From assembly GCA_949130495.1 (NCBI GenBank), contig OX422219.1, forward strand, positions 269,189,111 through 269,253,110: a stretch of 64,000 nucleotides of DNA, read 5' to 3'. Shown in pieces: positions 35,403 through 48,325 of the stretch (positions are counted from its first letter, which is position 1; every line of letters starts with the position of its first letter). This DNA comes from Sambucus nigra. Lineage: Eukaryota; Streptophyta; Magnoliopsida; Dipsacales; Adoxaceae. The notes under the pieces are model-generated. The model worked only from the letters and a program-made list of their open reading frames with translations, made no database searches and had not been told where the DNA came from. A program made the position numbers and the translations under genes.

Positions 35403-36576
35403 AAAACAGGGCTTTTGGGGGATTGTTTTTCTAAAAAGAATTTCATCCCGTTTCGTTCGAGGTTATCGATTGGGGATCTCTATAGGAGATATTTGGAGTA
35501 TGTTTTGGAGACTTTTAGCAAGTTTCACTTATAAGAAATTTTGGAGTCATATTGACTAAATTTGAGGAATACCGATTAGAGATTTTGGTATTTTTCTAAG
35601 TGGGGAAGCCCACTTTTATTGGGGGTTTTATTTGGAGATAATAACGATTTCACGATTTAAGAATGAGAATAACTTAGAGATAATGGATCTTAGGATCCAA
35701 TCCTAAATGGGATAACTTTAAAAGGTTCATAAAATGAATGGAACCCCATTATGGATGGAGATTTATAAATGCTATTTGAGGTGCATACGGATATAGAAAT
35801 ATCCTTATTGATGCTAATTTAGGAGATGTCTCACACAAGGAGAAATGCTAATTGAAGAGCATTAGGGTAAAAGAATATCCTTAACTTAAATAGAATTGAG
35901 AGATAATTCATAATTCGAAGAGACATGTGAGCTTCAAGCGAGAAATAGTATAGCGTATACTAAGTGGGGAAGATGTGTGAGAACTGGCGATTAGTATATC
36001 TTGAGGGAAATATACTAAACAATGACATTAAATTTATTGTGCCTAAGAGCGTATAATGAAAATGAAAATGATGTGGCAGGTATACCTTATATGATGGTAT
36101 ATCTTTATTATGTGGGATGTATGTATACCTTATATGATGGTATATATACATGTTAGGCATACCCTCTCCTTGCTATCATTGGGAAGTTTCGTGCGTAGAG
36201 GGTGAGCATCCTGGCTCAAAGAGCAGGATGTGGATATTCCCCAGGTCATAGTCGTCCATGGTGGTCAGCAAATGACATATATATACATTTATTTATTTAT
36301 TTTGGGGGTGAGAGGTCGTGGGTATGTGTCGCTTTCACTTACCGGTTAGGAGCTATGACCGCTTCCCGGGACGTCGTGTGCGTGAGTTGATCACGAGGTG
36401 GGTGTCGTGGAACCCCACCAGGTGACCCCAGTTTGCTACGTATATTGGCTGCTGGAAGATGATAGCATGTGAGCCTGCGTCCTTTGAGTTATAGCTCGGT
36501 TGGATGGTTATTATTGCTTGTGCTTGTACTTGGGTATCGAGGGCATAATGGACCTCAACGACCTACATTTCCAGGA

Positions 36577-36681
36577 TTAGTGTATCGGGGGGGTTCCTTG
36601 TTTGGATTTCGCCTCGGCGAGACGTCCCACGCACGAACCGTAGTGTAATGTTGGAACTTGGGGATAAGTTAGTCCTTAATG

Positions 36682-36719
<38 letters not shown>

Positions 36720-37162
36720 CTATCCCGACAATCGACAGTGCCAAGAGTAGTGTAACGGGGGGGTTCCTTGTTTGGATTTCGCCTCGGCGAGACATCCCAC
36801 GCACGAACCGCAGTGTAATGTTGGAACTTGGGGATAAGTTAGTCCTTAAGTCTCATACTTATATATATATATCACCTATCCCGACAATCGACAGTGCCAG
36901 GAGTAGTGTAACGAGGGGTTCCTTGTTTGGATTTCGCTTCGGCGAGACGTCCTACGCATGAAACGCCGTGTACTGTTGAGAATTGGGAATATTAATTAAT
37001 TAAAATTTGGATAAGAAATTGGGTTACATGCATCTTGTATTGAGGGCATAATGAGCCTCGAGGATCAATACGTTCAGGAGTAGTGTAACGGGGGGGTTCC
37101 TTGTTTGGATTTCGCCTCGACGAGACGTCCCACGCACGAAACGCAGTGCCGTGTTGAGAATC
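36577..37162 (+). repeat. Four tandem units of 156-177 bp
   Basis: The marker cgggggggttccttgtttgg occurs at about 36586, 36756, 36912 and 37089, each followed by atttcgcctcggcgagacgtcc and cacgcacgaa. Unit length varies because a (TA)n run of variable size (36685-36717, 36860-36872) lies in each of the first two. One copy is present in the related LTR at 27762 (about 28790-28850, reversed). Confidence 0.93.
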
Positions 37163-40100
37163 GGGAGGAGTTTAGTCCTTAACTCTTGATGCTAATAACT
37201 CATATATAATAATTATAAATATATATATTGTTTACATGCCAAATAAGGGCATAACTAGAATATATAAAATTCTAGTAAATGAGAATGTTGATGTATTGTG
37301 ATGATGTGGTTATGAGATGGATCATGTAACTTTATATGTTCAACAAATGAACATTATAAAGATAACTATAACTATAACTATTACATTTAAGTTAATGTAT
37401 ATAACTTATAGATTATTGAAATAAGTGTAGATTGGGAGATAGGTTAGATGGCTTCACTTAAATACTTCAATTGGGTTTAAGTTAGAATCCTCTCACCTAA
37501 ATTAGAATCGGGCAACCATTTGGAGATCACGTGCATACGCTTAGTGCGCGCTTTAGGTGAGAGGTGAGTTGAATTATTATGGAGAGTTCGATTCCACTTT
37601 AATCATGTAATAATGCATTTATAATTATTATGCATTTTAATACACTTGCTATAAAATGTTTTTCAAACTCGGGCTTTGACCCGTTTATATTTTCTCCTCC
37701 ATGTATATATTGTACTACTCTAGGTGTTCCTCCGTAAGGACGCCTTTGATGTTCATCCATCCAGTGGATTCGTGGAGCTGTGGCATTGCGGACTGTCTCA
37801 GCACTTTGTTTTAGTCGATTCCTATCTTTGTATATCTAGATTAGGATTCAGTTTGTATATTGAGTTAGTATTCAAGTGTTGTAGATTAACACTTTCATAT
37901 TTCATTTCTCAGATTATTGTATTGTTTGTTACCCGACAGCATATTCGTGTATTTTATTGTTGAGATTTTGTTGTACATTGGATTGCACTCTTGTATAGAT
38001 TAGAGTTTGCACTTATCACTCATCATAGTTAGATGTATGTTGTTGGTTATGTGCATTATTGGTTTTGTTGTTGTTGTTAAATAAAAAGTTTTAAATTTTT
38101 GACAATTCGCTCTTAATGATTTCGGGTAGTTAGCCTTATATTATTAGTATTGTCTGTTGATGTTGAGACTGTGCCATCTAGGATACCTGATTCAATGTAG
38201 TATAGGGCTGGCCACCCATTATTATTTAGAGCGGGTTGTCACAATCAATCCATCATCACCATCACGAAATCAGACCCCATCTATTAAGGCAAGTGCTTAT
38301 ATAGAATTTTTTTAAAGTTATAATACCCATGTGTAGGGTTTTAATGTCTAGATCTGATTAAGTCAATGTTCGTGAAAGAAAAGATTGGGTTTTTATGCAT
38401 GATCGGGTAGGACTTGCATGTAGCCTGATTTAATATATGAAGAGGGTTAATAATCAGAGGATAAATTATCATTAACACAAATTAAATTTGGGTTTCTGAA
38501 TGAATTTATGGGAAGAACACAAAACTAGGGTCTTTGAAGACATTTTGGGTTTTGATTCGTTCTTGATTGAATTCTATGAAGATTTGATATGTTTAGAACA
38601 TTAGAAATCACCCTAATGCATGTAGGAATGGTTAGAAATGATTGGTTGTGATTTTGGTATGGTATAATGTAAGTTTGGTGAATGAATATGGTGGGAAAAT
38701 GCATGAAGAAGATGAAGTAGACAAACTAAACCCTTTCGAATCGATTCGGTCAGGGGCAAATCGATTCGATTTACCAAAAAACTCAAAATTCTCCCTTTTG
38801 GTCTAAAATCCCTAAATCATCGTAGAAACTTTTGGGACTTTGTTTAAATAATAATAACGGACTTATTATATTACAGTAGGCCTAGGTGAGGATATGATTT
38901 AGTCTTATTAAGAGAATTAAGACAGGAGTGATTTGGGTTAAATTATATCGTAATTAATTTGAGAGACGGATAAAGAATTACGGAAATCTTGAATGAATTG
39001 ACATATAGACAATTAGGGTGAGTTAGACTTAACTACTGAAATTAATAAAGAGGTAACTACGACCCTTAGAGTTCTGTCAATACTCGAATAAATACGATAG
39101 AGAGGAAAATCGTAAAGTAATATGTACGGTGAGTATTCGAGAGAAATATACTACGTGTGAGCATGAATAATTAGGTTATGTGTATACCTACTGGTTTAAT
39201 TATATGTGGAGTAAATACATATTACATACATGATTGATAAGTTTGATGAGACATTTCGAATCAGGTTGGATGAGACATTCCGAACAACGTTCGATGAGAT
39301 ATTTCGAACCATGTTCGAGGGGACAATCCGAACTTATAGTCCTTAATGCATGGTACCGGGACATTATAGCAAAGTATACACTTGTAGTATATATTGTGTG
39401 TGAAATATATACCGTACGAATAATCCACTTGTGTGTAACAGTAGACCATTATATGATATGTATCTGAGTAGCGAATTAAGTAGAGGAATTAATTAAATTA
39501 TAAAAAGGGGACATGTGAGAAATGTCACTTATAATTATATAACATACGAGAGATGTTAAATTGATTAGAATATTGTATCTACGTTATGGGGACTTATAGA
39601 TAGAAAATAGTCCAGTTAGAAACTTATGTCAAGTTATCGTGGGTAGCATTGCTAGGTGGACTTAGTAGAAACATTAGGTGTGCACAATAGCTGAAAAGTG
39701 AGGAAAACTCAAGAGAGTGTACGTTAACCTAACATGTGTAATCAATAACTGATTTTTGCATTGTTATAAACTCTTGCTAAATATTTTCAAAATGTTTTGA
39801 TTTCTAACTCCTTGCTATACAATATTTTTGAAAACCTTTTAGTTGTCCAGCCATAGGGGCGCTAGACTTGATATTCTATTCCAGGGAGATGCAACTACGA
39901 CATAGGTGAATGTTTGCAGGACTTTGACAAGATGCTTCCATTATTCATTCTGATCTATTGTAGGATTTTAATTTATTATTTCATTATGGACAAGTTGTCC
40001 TTCAGTACTTATTCAGTTTCAGTTCAGACATTCGGTTTTTTCATTTTTGGATTATCAGTTGGTTTTTGGATTTTTATGGTCGATGATTATATCGTCATGG

Positions 40101-40350
40101 CATTTATTTATGATATCTTGTTGTGGTTTGGATTCTACATGTTGTGGATGGTTTAGGTTAGTTTGTTTATGTTATTTCTTTGTGGTATCTAATGCAAGAT
40201 AAAATTTGACACCGTCTTAATTAACTGATAAGTGATTAGTAATTAATTTGGTTTTCGACACTGATGCTAAGAATGGACCATTTTGTAAATCCTATTTTAA
40301 TTTAATAAAAGCTTGATCACCCTGTATTTAATTAGTGGAGTGTCAAGTAT

Positions 40351-40362
40351 GGTATCAGAGCA
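40351..40362 (+). other. Primer-binding site, tRNA-Met
   Basis: Perfect TGGTATCAGAGC a few bases after the LTR end; followed by the same atcaggttct as in the element at 51886. Confidence 0.92.
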
Positions 40363-40579
40363 TCAGGTTCTATTGTCCAATAGGATCTATACGGATTACT
40401 ACAATTTCAGCGTTTCGTTCTTTTGATATAGAACCATATTATTAGGAATGTTATTTTATTCTTGCATGTGTGGGATATCGTGCTTCTGCTACTACTTTTT
40501 TGCATAAACTGTGTACTTATAGAAATTCGATATGTTTTTAGATTCAACCGAGGAGACAACGAGCTGAGAAGGCAGAGGC

Positions 40580-41800
40580 CATGAATGAGATAAGTGAGGC
40601 CCATCAGGATCCATAGGTGCCACCACCGTAGCTAGCACTAGAGATGATTTTGACTGCACATGTGGCAATAATAGTGTCACAGGCGGTCGACACAGCCATA
40701 AGAGCTATGGCAGCCAATTTGTCTCAGCCCTAGGCACAACCACCAGTAGCACCAGAGATATAGGCCCAAGCAAGGCCTTCCACTTGGCACATAATTAGAG
40801 AGACCTTCCATAAGGGTCACCCGCCTGAGTATCAAAGGAGTTCTGTTGTTGTTGAGGCTTGCTAGTGGAAAAATAATATACAGTGCCACCTGCGCATAGT
40901 GGATTGTACGGAGATGTATAAGCGGATGCAAGTAATGTTAAAGGTGTATGGAGCCACTTTGCAGTGGTGGGAGTCAGTTACCATCGCCGATGATAAAGAT
41001 CGAATGACTATCACAGAATTTTAGGTGCGGTTTGACCGTAAATACTTCCCACCAGTAGTGGAGGCAGAGATGCGAAGGAAATTTGGGGAGGTAACACAAG
41101 GAGATCACTCAGTAGCAGAATATGAGGAGTTCATCCGCTTGGCAAATTTTGTCCCAGATGAGGTTAGCAACGAGGATCGAAAGAAGGCACAGCTCATGGA
41201 TGGTTTAACCTGGAGGATCAGGCAACATTTGATCGATAACCCTATATTGGCAACTTATATGGATGTTGTTAATGTTGCATTATGACACTGTCAGGACCAT
41301 CGATTCCATTTGAGGGGGAGCAAGAGATCAGGGGAGATGAGTTAGCCTAGTAGTTCAGGGGGCAGTAGTCCTAGTGGGGAACCCCCACAGCCACAAACAG
41401 TAAGACACTAGGGGCAGGGTTCCCGATAGGGAAATCAGAATAAGAGATCCAGACATGGGGGTTAGCGACTAGAGGGTTAGGAATTTAGGCAGGATCGACA
41501 AGGTCCAAATCAGCATCATCAGGGTCCTTAGGACCAAGGGAACAATGTAGGTGGTCAGCAGGGTCGTGGCTATCAGGGACATCGATAGGGCCAGCAAGGC
41601 CAGAGGAGACCTTTTTAGGGAAGTGCTTCATATATGGTCAACAGGGTCACAAGAGGAGGCATTGCCCACAGTAAGGCAAGGAATAGCATTAGGGTGCCCA
41701 ACAGGGGCAACAAGCTCCTTTACCTTCAGCTCCAGTATCAGCACAGGCCCTATAGTAGCAGCAGGGTCAGATGCACTACAAGCGTGCGTATAATGTCTGG
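40580..41800 (+). pseudogene. Gag of a Tekay-like element, many stops
   Basis: One coding direction interrupted mainly by TAG where Gln is expected. Parts: Arg/Glu-rich start (MNEISEAHQDP), capsid domain (LKVYGATLQWWESV, FDRKYFPPVVEAEMRRKF, QLMDGLTWRIRQHL; open from 41025 to 41285), then a Gln/Gly-rich basic stretch and a zinc knuckle at 41624-41665. The knuckle reads CFIYGQQGHKRRHC, Tyr for the second Cys. This copy retains the capsid domain that the element at 51886 has lost. Confidence 0.85.
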
Positions 41801-41841
41801 GATGTACCTATGCCTCCAGCACCTCAGGCATCGCTAGTAAT

Positions 41842-42122
41842 TAAGGGTACGTTTTCTATCCATGGGCCTGAGAGTAGGGCACTTTTCGATACGAAAGCAT
41901 CGCACTCTTTCATTACCATTAGATTTACATGAGTTGTCAATCTTTTAAAGGCAGCAGGCAATCGCCTTATGGGTGTAGAGTCACCGTTGGGTAGTGGGTC
42001 CCTTATTCACTCAGTGTGTAGAGGGCTACACATCTTGATTGGGAGACTAAGTCTAGCAGCAGACCTCCTAGAACTAGATATGGAGGGGTATGATGTTATT
42101 TTAGGGATAAATTTATTAGTTG
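41842..42122 (+). pseudogene. Protease remnant of the Tekay-like element
   Basis: Reads KGTFSIHGPESRALFDTKASHSFI, then LGSGSLIHSVCRGLHILIG and LDMEGYDVILGINLLVD. The active-site triad is DTK instead of DTG: Asp kept, Gly lost. TGA after IRFT. The frame is cut at about 42123 by unrelated sequence; RT, RNase H and integrase are absent. Confidence 0.82.
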
Positions 42123-43093
42123 ACTAATAGGCAGGATTTTGTCGCGGCGCGAGCGTCACCTACGCGCCGGTCGTTTTGAATTCGTCTCACCTGAACTATA
42201 CAAAAACCTAAACTTATGACTACACTCAATGGGTGAGTATAGCGGCCAAGTTCGGGTATCGAAATCCACAAAGACGAGTTGCTAGAATTTATAAGGTTTA
42301 ATACTTAAGAAATAAAAAAGATGATTATACACAAAAAGGAAAAGATGCACAAAAGGGAAAGATTAATCTAGGCGAGTGTATTTAAACTAGATTAACAAAG
42401 TGGTAAAAACTATAGTTTGCGTCGAATATCCCTCACCCGATAATTGGTATAAAATGGTTACATGGGGCGATGAGTTATTTAGACTGCGTCTCATTTCGAC
42501 AGTTAATTAAATCAAGAGTTGTCACACCCCCAAATTCGCATAACAGTCTAATAAGATTTTGGCGTAAAAAAATACCCTGGAAATTACGCACGCAATTTCA
42601 TAAGCATGGAGTATACACGACCATCAAATCTCCTAGGCATAATAACTAGGACAACGCACTCGAAATAGACCCGTAAAACTCCATCACCAAAGCAAAGCAA
42701 CATGTCAACCGAAATAAGTTCAACCTAGACTAACTTATCTAGAAAGCGTATTAAAAAGCATGTATTAAAAGAAATAAAGTAAACCTAATTAATCGAAGCA
42801 ATAAATAGCAAGAAATAAATAACTACAACTAATTATATAAGCATGAAATTAAACTACAACAATGGAAATAAAGGAAATACAACTAAATTAATAAACTCAC
42901 ATACATCAAAGTGGGTAAAACACCCAAAGGAACTGGAGAAGGGAAAAGCTCTCCTTACAAACCCTAAACTAATGTAAAATGTAAGATAATGAAAATAGAA
43001 GCCAAATTTTGGTTTATATAGTAAGTGGAAAAGAAATAAAGGAAAAAGAAAAGAAAATGAGAAAAGCACAAAATATCTGGTATACGGGGCCGG

Positions 43094-43181
43094 TCGACCG
43101 CGCCTTCAATTAAAAGCACACTGTCTCCTTTCAAGGAAAGCAATCCAAACAACGATCGACTGGGCTTTTAACTGCGGTCGA
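43094..43181. repeat. GGTCGACC-type palindromes
   Basis: Centres at 43094, 43156 and 43178; spacings 62 and 22. Flanks ccggtcgaccgcg and cggtcgaccggt as in the LTRs at 17245 and 27762. Confidence 0.85.
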
Positions 43182-44944
43182 CCGGTACTCTGTGTTTGGC
43201 AGCTAATTGGTCCATAAAGAGGGGGAAAGGTCCATTAACGAAAACGGCCATAACATCATCATCTGAACTCCAAATGGCGCACCGTTTGAGTCCACGCGAT
43301 GATAACTCAACGAAATACGCATCCCTGGAATTTCCATGAGTCAGAGATGAAAAGTGAGTTAACTAAAATTCCCTTGAAGTAGCGTCCAGCGACGGAACTT
43401 CTCCGAAATGCAACGGTTCCTCACTTTTAGCATTCCAATACCTATAAAAGCACAATTAACCCCTATAAAGCATGTATATATCCAAATCCAAGGTTGTTTG
43501 GTGAATGAGCATAAATATAGGCATTAAGGACCATAAAAACGCTAGAATGCATAGAGATATAAGGCGGAAATATGCAATATTCGATACGAATCACACCCCC
43601 TAACTTAGACATTACTAGTCCCTAGTAATGAAACAAACAAAACCAATCCACAAAAGGCAGTACATGACATATATATGCATCGAAATATAAATGCCACTTT
43701 CGTAGGGAACACGATTGCATTTAGCATATGCCATAAGCCGTTAAACCCTTAAGTTACCTTAGTGGACGAGTGTCGTCTCGTGAAGGTTTTCAGGGATGAA
43801 ACCCACAAAACATCATATGGTTTCCTCAAAATATGCCCAAACCAACATGCGACAAGCCCAATAATAACGAAAAGGATTTCTGTAAAACCAAGGATTCTGA
43901 TTTTCTCAATTAAAATCAAAATTAAAAATATCGTAATTTCCCTTTTAAAATAAAAACTCGAGGATGATGCGAAAGCGTAAAAGGTGATGGTTCAACTTTA
44001 AAAAACAATGAATTTTAATTTCTTAAACAAAATTAAAATTGCAACCGAGTGAAGTGAAATTAATCAATTAATATATTCACTTAAACCGATTAATTCAATC
44101 CAAGTCCTAGAATTTGCCTAAGTCATGTTTATCAATATTAGCAAATTAGGCGAAACCAAATTTTAGCAAATGACTTGAATTAAATAAACTTTACCCAATA
44201 TTTAATATAAGTCCCAATTAAAGTGAGTGTGATGATTTAAACCGAATTTTATCTTGAATTATCCTAAGCATGAGTTCTACGTTATTTAATCAAGATAAAA
44301 TAAACCAATCACACTACGCCGCGATGTACGAGGAAAAACCCAAGACGGGAAACAACCTCGGACGGCCCTAGCCACAAATCCACTAGATACGGAATTACAA
44401 GTACAAGACAGATAGACTTACAACGCACGACTTGATCCCTCTCAAGCCTCGACGCTTCTTCTTCTTGTAGACACCTCTTCCTAGCGGATGACCTTGGAAT
44501 ACCACCGGGGTCTCGGAATCCACCGATGGGACTTTATATGGTCACCGTCACCCGTACATGGAGCCTTTCTCCAAGTGGTTAGAATTGCAACAAAACGTCT
44601 TCTTCTTTGATGGATGTAGAAGCAAAACAAAACTTCTCTTTGAAACGGAAGAGATAAACCGGTGCCAAACTCCAAGCAATTTGATATGTATATAAGAACT
44701 TGGGTAAACAATATGGGTGTAAAACACTAGATTGATGGATATTTTTCTCTAAAAATTAACACTCAAAACATGAACATTTTCCTTAAAACAATTTGCTCTC
44801 AAACTCTCTCTAAGAGATGAAAATAAAATGGAAAAGTTGAGGTGGAAAATGTTATTCCCGCACATAATAAAGTCTGAAAAAGTTGGTTAAAAACCAAGTG
44901 GGGAAGTGGGTGCAAAACTGCCAAAAACTGTTCCCGCCTGGCAT

Positions 44945-45096
44945 CTCGTTCGAACGACATTTCGTTCGAACGAAATCTCGTTCGAACGAGACTTCTAACG
45001 ACGTTCCAGTGGCCTAATATGGGAACTCGTTGGCAGGTTCGTTCGAACGACATTTTCGTTCGAACGATAATCTCGTTCGAACGACTCTATCGAACG
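44945..45096. repeat. Two triplets of TCGTTCGAACGA
   Basis: Centres 44950, 44966, 44982, then 45043, 45060, 45077 and a half-degraded 45090. Spacing 16-17 bp inside each triplet, not 21. An acttctaacga segment accompanies them, as in the solo LTR at 19162. Confidence 0.9.
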
Positions 45097-47263
45097 AAAA
45101 ACCAGAAAGTTTGGAAAATTCGATTTTAGCCCAGAAAACTTTATAACCATTTATTTAAAGTTTTAATTAATTCTTTCTTAAAACAAAACGCAGTTTTTAT
45201 TAAACCTAACACCCAATAAACTTTGTTCCAAGCTCCTATATATATATAATTGCATTCATACCTTGGGAGCATGGAACTATGGTTGATGACGTAGAAACGA
45301 GGCACACAAACCGGCATATTTGATGAAGCTTTATACTCTTTGCCGCTACGTCTTCAACAAACACTTCATAGGCTTGAGAATATTATAATTAAATACTATC
45401 CTATGAATAAATGTTTTTGTCCGGAATTGAGCCAAAACTATATATGGACTCAATTGGAAATTTGTGTCCTTACAATTTCATACACATTATTAGCAAAATG
45501 AACGAATTCAAACAAAAGTCCGAAATCATTAACATTACAGAATGCACCTCATAGAATTGAAACCTTAAAATGTGGGAGGGGAGCGATCACATGCAAAGTG
45601 TGATTTGGCAAAAACTTAAATGAATCGGATAAACGTTATAGCAAACATATATTCAATCCTCACGGGCATTACACTCATCAAGTGAATTCACTCAAAATAG
45701 GGAGGTACACACGGAACATGCGAGCATAAAAAGTAAATGTAAATGGAAACTAGGCCCCACGCATGTCACAAATGAAGAACGCTATATATAAAGTGAATAA
45801 TTGTAATCTCAATGAAAGATACTGCTCATTAAAGGAGGCAAAATGTATTTTCACAGATTATCAAAACTATTTAAGCCTTTGAATTACATCTACTAAAGAT
45901 CACATAGGACTTTAATAGGGTTGTAATCTAGGCTAGGCTGGGGTATGAAGTGAAAGGAATGTATGTACGGATTCAAAGTGTTCGGAATGAAAACTTGGGA
46001 TAATGGGAAAATACGAGCAATATCAAAAATTGGAAAACAAGTTCCAAACAATCATTAGATACAATAATTGGAGAGTAATCAAAGATGATTGAACTAGATA
46101 CAAAACATATACAAATTTCTCTCACTTTTTCTTTTCTTCTTTTCTCACTTTTTCTTTTGTTTTCTTTTGCTTTTTTTCATCTCTTTTCACTACTTTCTTT
46201 TTCTTTACTTTTTACACTCTCATATGACTAAATTGCAACCGCAACACAACAACAACATTCAATCCCAGAAAACATTACAAACAAAGGTATGGAAGGTGTA
46301 TGTATGGTTTAAAACTCCAATTTGGAGTTAGTTATGGGATTTGGGTATTAAGGCTCAAAGGGGTTGACGAGGGTAAACATATACGGTGAGGTCAAGGCTA
46401 ATTTGGGTGATATAACAAAGATGGCCTATGATCATTTCCAAAAATTTAAACCAATTCTCGAGTCAAAACAAACTTTGAAAATCATGCTCAAGTAACACAT
46501 TTCATAAATGAACTCAATTAAGAACGATCAAATGAAAGAATAGAGAGATTACCAATGACTGTAACGTTTTCAAAGAGGAAGAATAGTGTATACACTCACA
46601 AACGACGAAAGTTACAAAGCTTACTCAGTGTAAGTATATACAATGCAACAAAAGATTATCGAGTTATAAAAATCTTAAACCAAATCAATAGAACAATAAA
46701 AGTGCATGTGCTCAAGGGATTAAAGTTTAATTCATGAGGTTATTCCTAATATCAATAATTAGGACTAAAGTCTAATAACATCTAAAATCGAGAACATGCA
46801 TCATTGGGTTATCAATTGGATCAGACAATTATTAAAATTTATCATCAGAAACAAAGGTAAAATGCCCAAAAAAGGAGAAAAAAGAAAGAAAATATTTTTA
46901 AAAATTTTCAAATTTTCTAAGAAAAGCATACTAAGTAACTAACATGCGAGCAAAAACATGGACTAAATACATAAATGGATAGAATATCCCACACCCCCTA
47001 ACTTAAAACCTGACATTGTCCTCAATGTGAATTAAGAACCAAGTTAAAGATAGGAAAAGACCAATATTACCCAAAATTGGAGCGATTCCCATAAGAACAA
47101 GTCCAAAGAATCTACAAAACAAGTTAGTACCGAGCATAGCAAAAACAAATAATAAAAAGTTAACTAATTACCTTAGACTAAATTAAAAAGGGAAGAAAAG
47201 ATAAAAAGAAAGAAAGAAAGAATAAAAAGCTAACTATATACAACCTACTATTTAGGCTTCACA

Positions 47264-48325
47264 CTAACTGTACACTAGAAGTCTAAATAGTTGAGGGTCC
47301 ACCGCAAAAATGATTTGACTTTGGAGGATAACCGGTGTACCCTCACTCTCAAGCATGCCTTCCAAAAAATATGAATTCCGTTTGAACAACGGAAGGCATG
47401 TGTAAGGCGGAAGAAAGGAACCATCGCCAATTAAAAGTTTTGGAGGGACGATGGGCCATTTGGATTGAACGGGTGACAAAAACATGTCAGGACCGAGAAA
47501 AGAAGAATATCCTCCCAAGGATTTTGAAATTGGAATGGTAGGGGGCATACATGAAGGCAAAGATGCGTTCGTGGAAGGCGACTCGAGCAAGTACTCCTCA
47601 TCGGCGAAATGGTTTAACACATTAAAGTTTGAAATCAATTCATCGGGTACTTAGGACGGTGTGATAACAGAGAATGAAAATGGGGAGTAAAGAAATTCAA
47701 ACCCAAGAGATGAGTCATCATCGCTTGAAGATTGAGTTTCGAAAGAAATAAGATCATTTTCAATGAAATGTTCTTCTTTAGGGGCCAAAGAAGAAATCAT
47801 TTCATTGAAAATAGATATTACGTCATTTTCATCCTCGCTTTCAATATCTATTACGCAATGGGCAAAGTCGAAAATGATTTGTTCCAAAGTAGGCGCAAAG
47901 TCCTCATTTGGTTCAAAACATTCCTCGACTTCAAAAGACTCAGAAGCAAAATTGTCATCGGATTCAAATAATAAATCCAACTCATGTTCCCAACAACGAT
48001 TTTCTTCCCGATAATGATTTTCAAGTTTCTCATTCTCAAGCATACGCAAGCCCTCGCCAAAAGTCATAGGTCGAGGTGCGGATTCTTGAAAATGCGAACT
48101 TTGAAAATTACCATCGGACTTAAACTTAAACTCATTATTATAAGCATTTTAAAAACTATTACAATTCGGTTCAAAATTCCTATTATAAGGAGTTAGAGGC
48201 CCAAAATCATTATTATCATCATCATCAAAAATCCAATAACCCAAGTTTTGACTTTCGTTATACTCGCCCAAAGTCATTTTTGAATTTGTAAATTTTTGGG
48301 ACTCTAAGTATTGACCGAAATTCAT
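47264..48325 (-). pseudogene. Unrecognised acidic ORF of the 42-48 kb block
   Basis: One frame of 353 codons from ATG 48325 to TAG 47266-47264, broken by TAA at 48151-48149 and at 47653-47651. Near the start are three related segments, FGQYLESQ, MTLGEYNESQ and MTFGEGLRMLEN. The middle is very acidic and Phe-rich (LLFESDDNFASESFEVEE). The last part is Pro/Leu-rich and may be globular (LPSCMPPTIPISKSLGG, LIGDGSFLPPYTCLPLF). About 270 bp after its stop comes attgaggacaatgtc...aagttagggggtgtg, a polypurine-tract-like end. I do not recognise the family; probably an element-encoded protein. The first codons abut a protease remnant, so the start is uncertain. Confidence 0.5.

Larger units (their letters stand above)
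34455..38243 (+). repeat. Solo LTR, 3789 bp, nested in the LTR at 33769
   Basis: TGTAACAACCCGAGG to GCGGGTTGTCACA, flanked by ATCAA at 34450-34454 and 38244-38248. No internal region. Leader with aaagagagaaagagaaaaag, donor-like GAG|GCAAGT (intron start 34912), acceptor TCTAG|GTGTTCCTCCGTAAGG (intron end 37723). Inside the predicted intron are the most regular palindrome array of the window and a four-unit tandem repeat. Confidence 0.95.
33769..40346 (+). repeat. 5' LTR of a Tekay-like element, interrupted by a solo LTR
   Basis: Begins (T)TTAATACCCCATATC, a mutated TGTAATACCCC, and ends near GTGGAGTGTCAAG, followed by a primer site. About 2.8 kb without the solo LTR. Donor-like AAG|GCAAGTGC at 38289, just right of the insertion, and acceptor CTTTTAG|TTGTCCAGCCATAGG ending 39842, the same acceptor block as in the element at 51886. 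Palindromes GAATCGATTCGG at 38741 and 38761. Confidence 0.75.
42123..47263 (-). mobile_element. Unclassified retroelement block, mostly non-coding
   Basis: GC-rich start (gtcgcggcgcgagcg), then agcggccaagttcgggtatcgaaatccac (42241-42269), a leader type seen in large plant non-chromovirus elements. TGTCACACCCCCAAATTC at 42520 looks like an LTR end. Minus-strand AAGTTAGGGGGTGTG occurs near 43599 and again near 46995, each resembling a polypurine tract before an LTR. No catalytic domain was found. It could be a large non-autonomous (LARD-like) element or several fragments. Palindrome clusters at 43094-43181 and 44950-45093. Confidence 0.4.

Noticed and set aside
36202..36390. Short frames in the GC-richer part of the solo LTR
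   Set aside because: Within an LTR with no gene-like features; not conserved in the related LTR.
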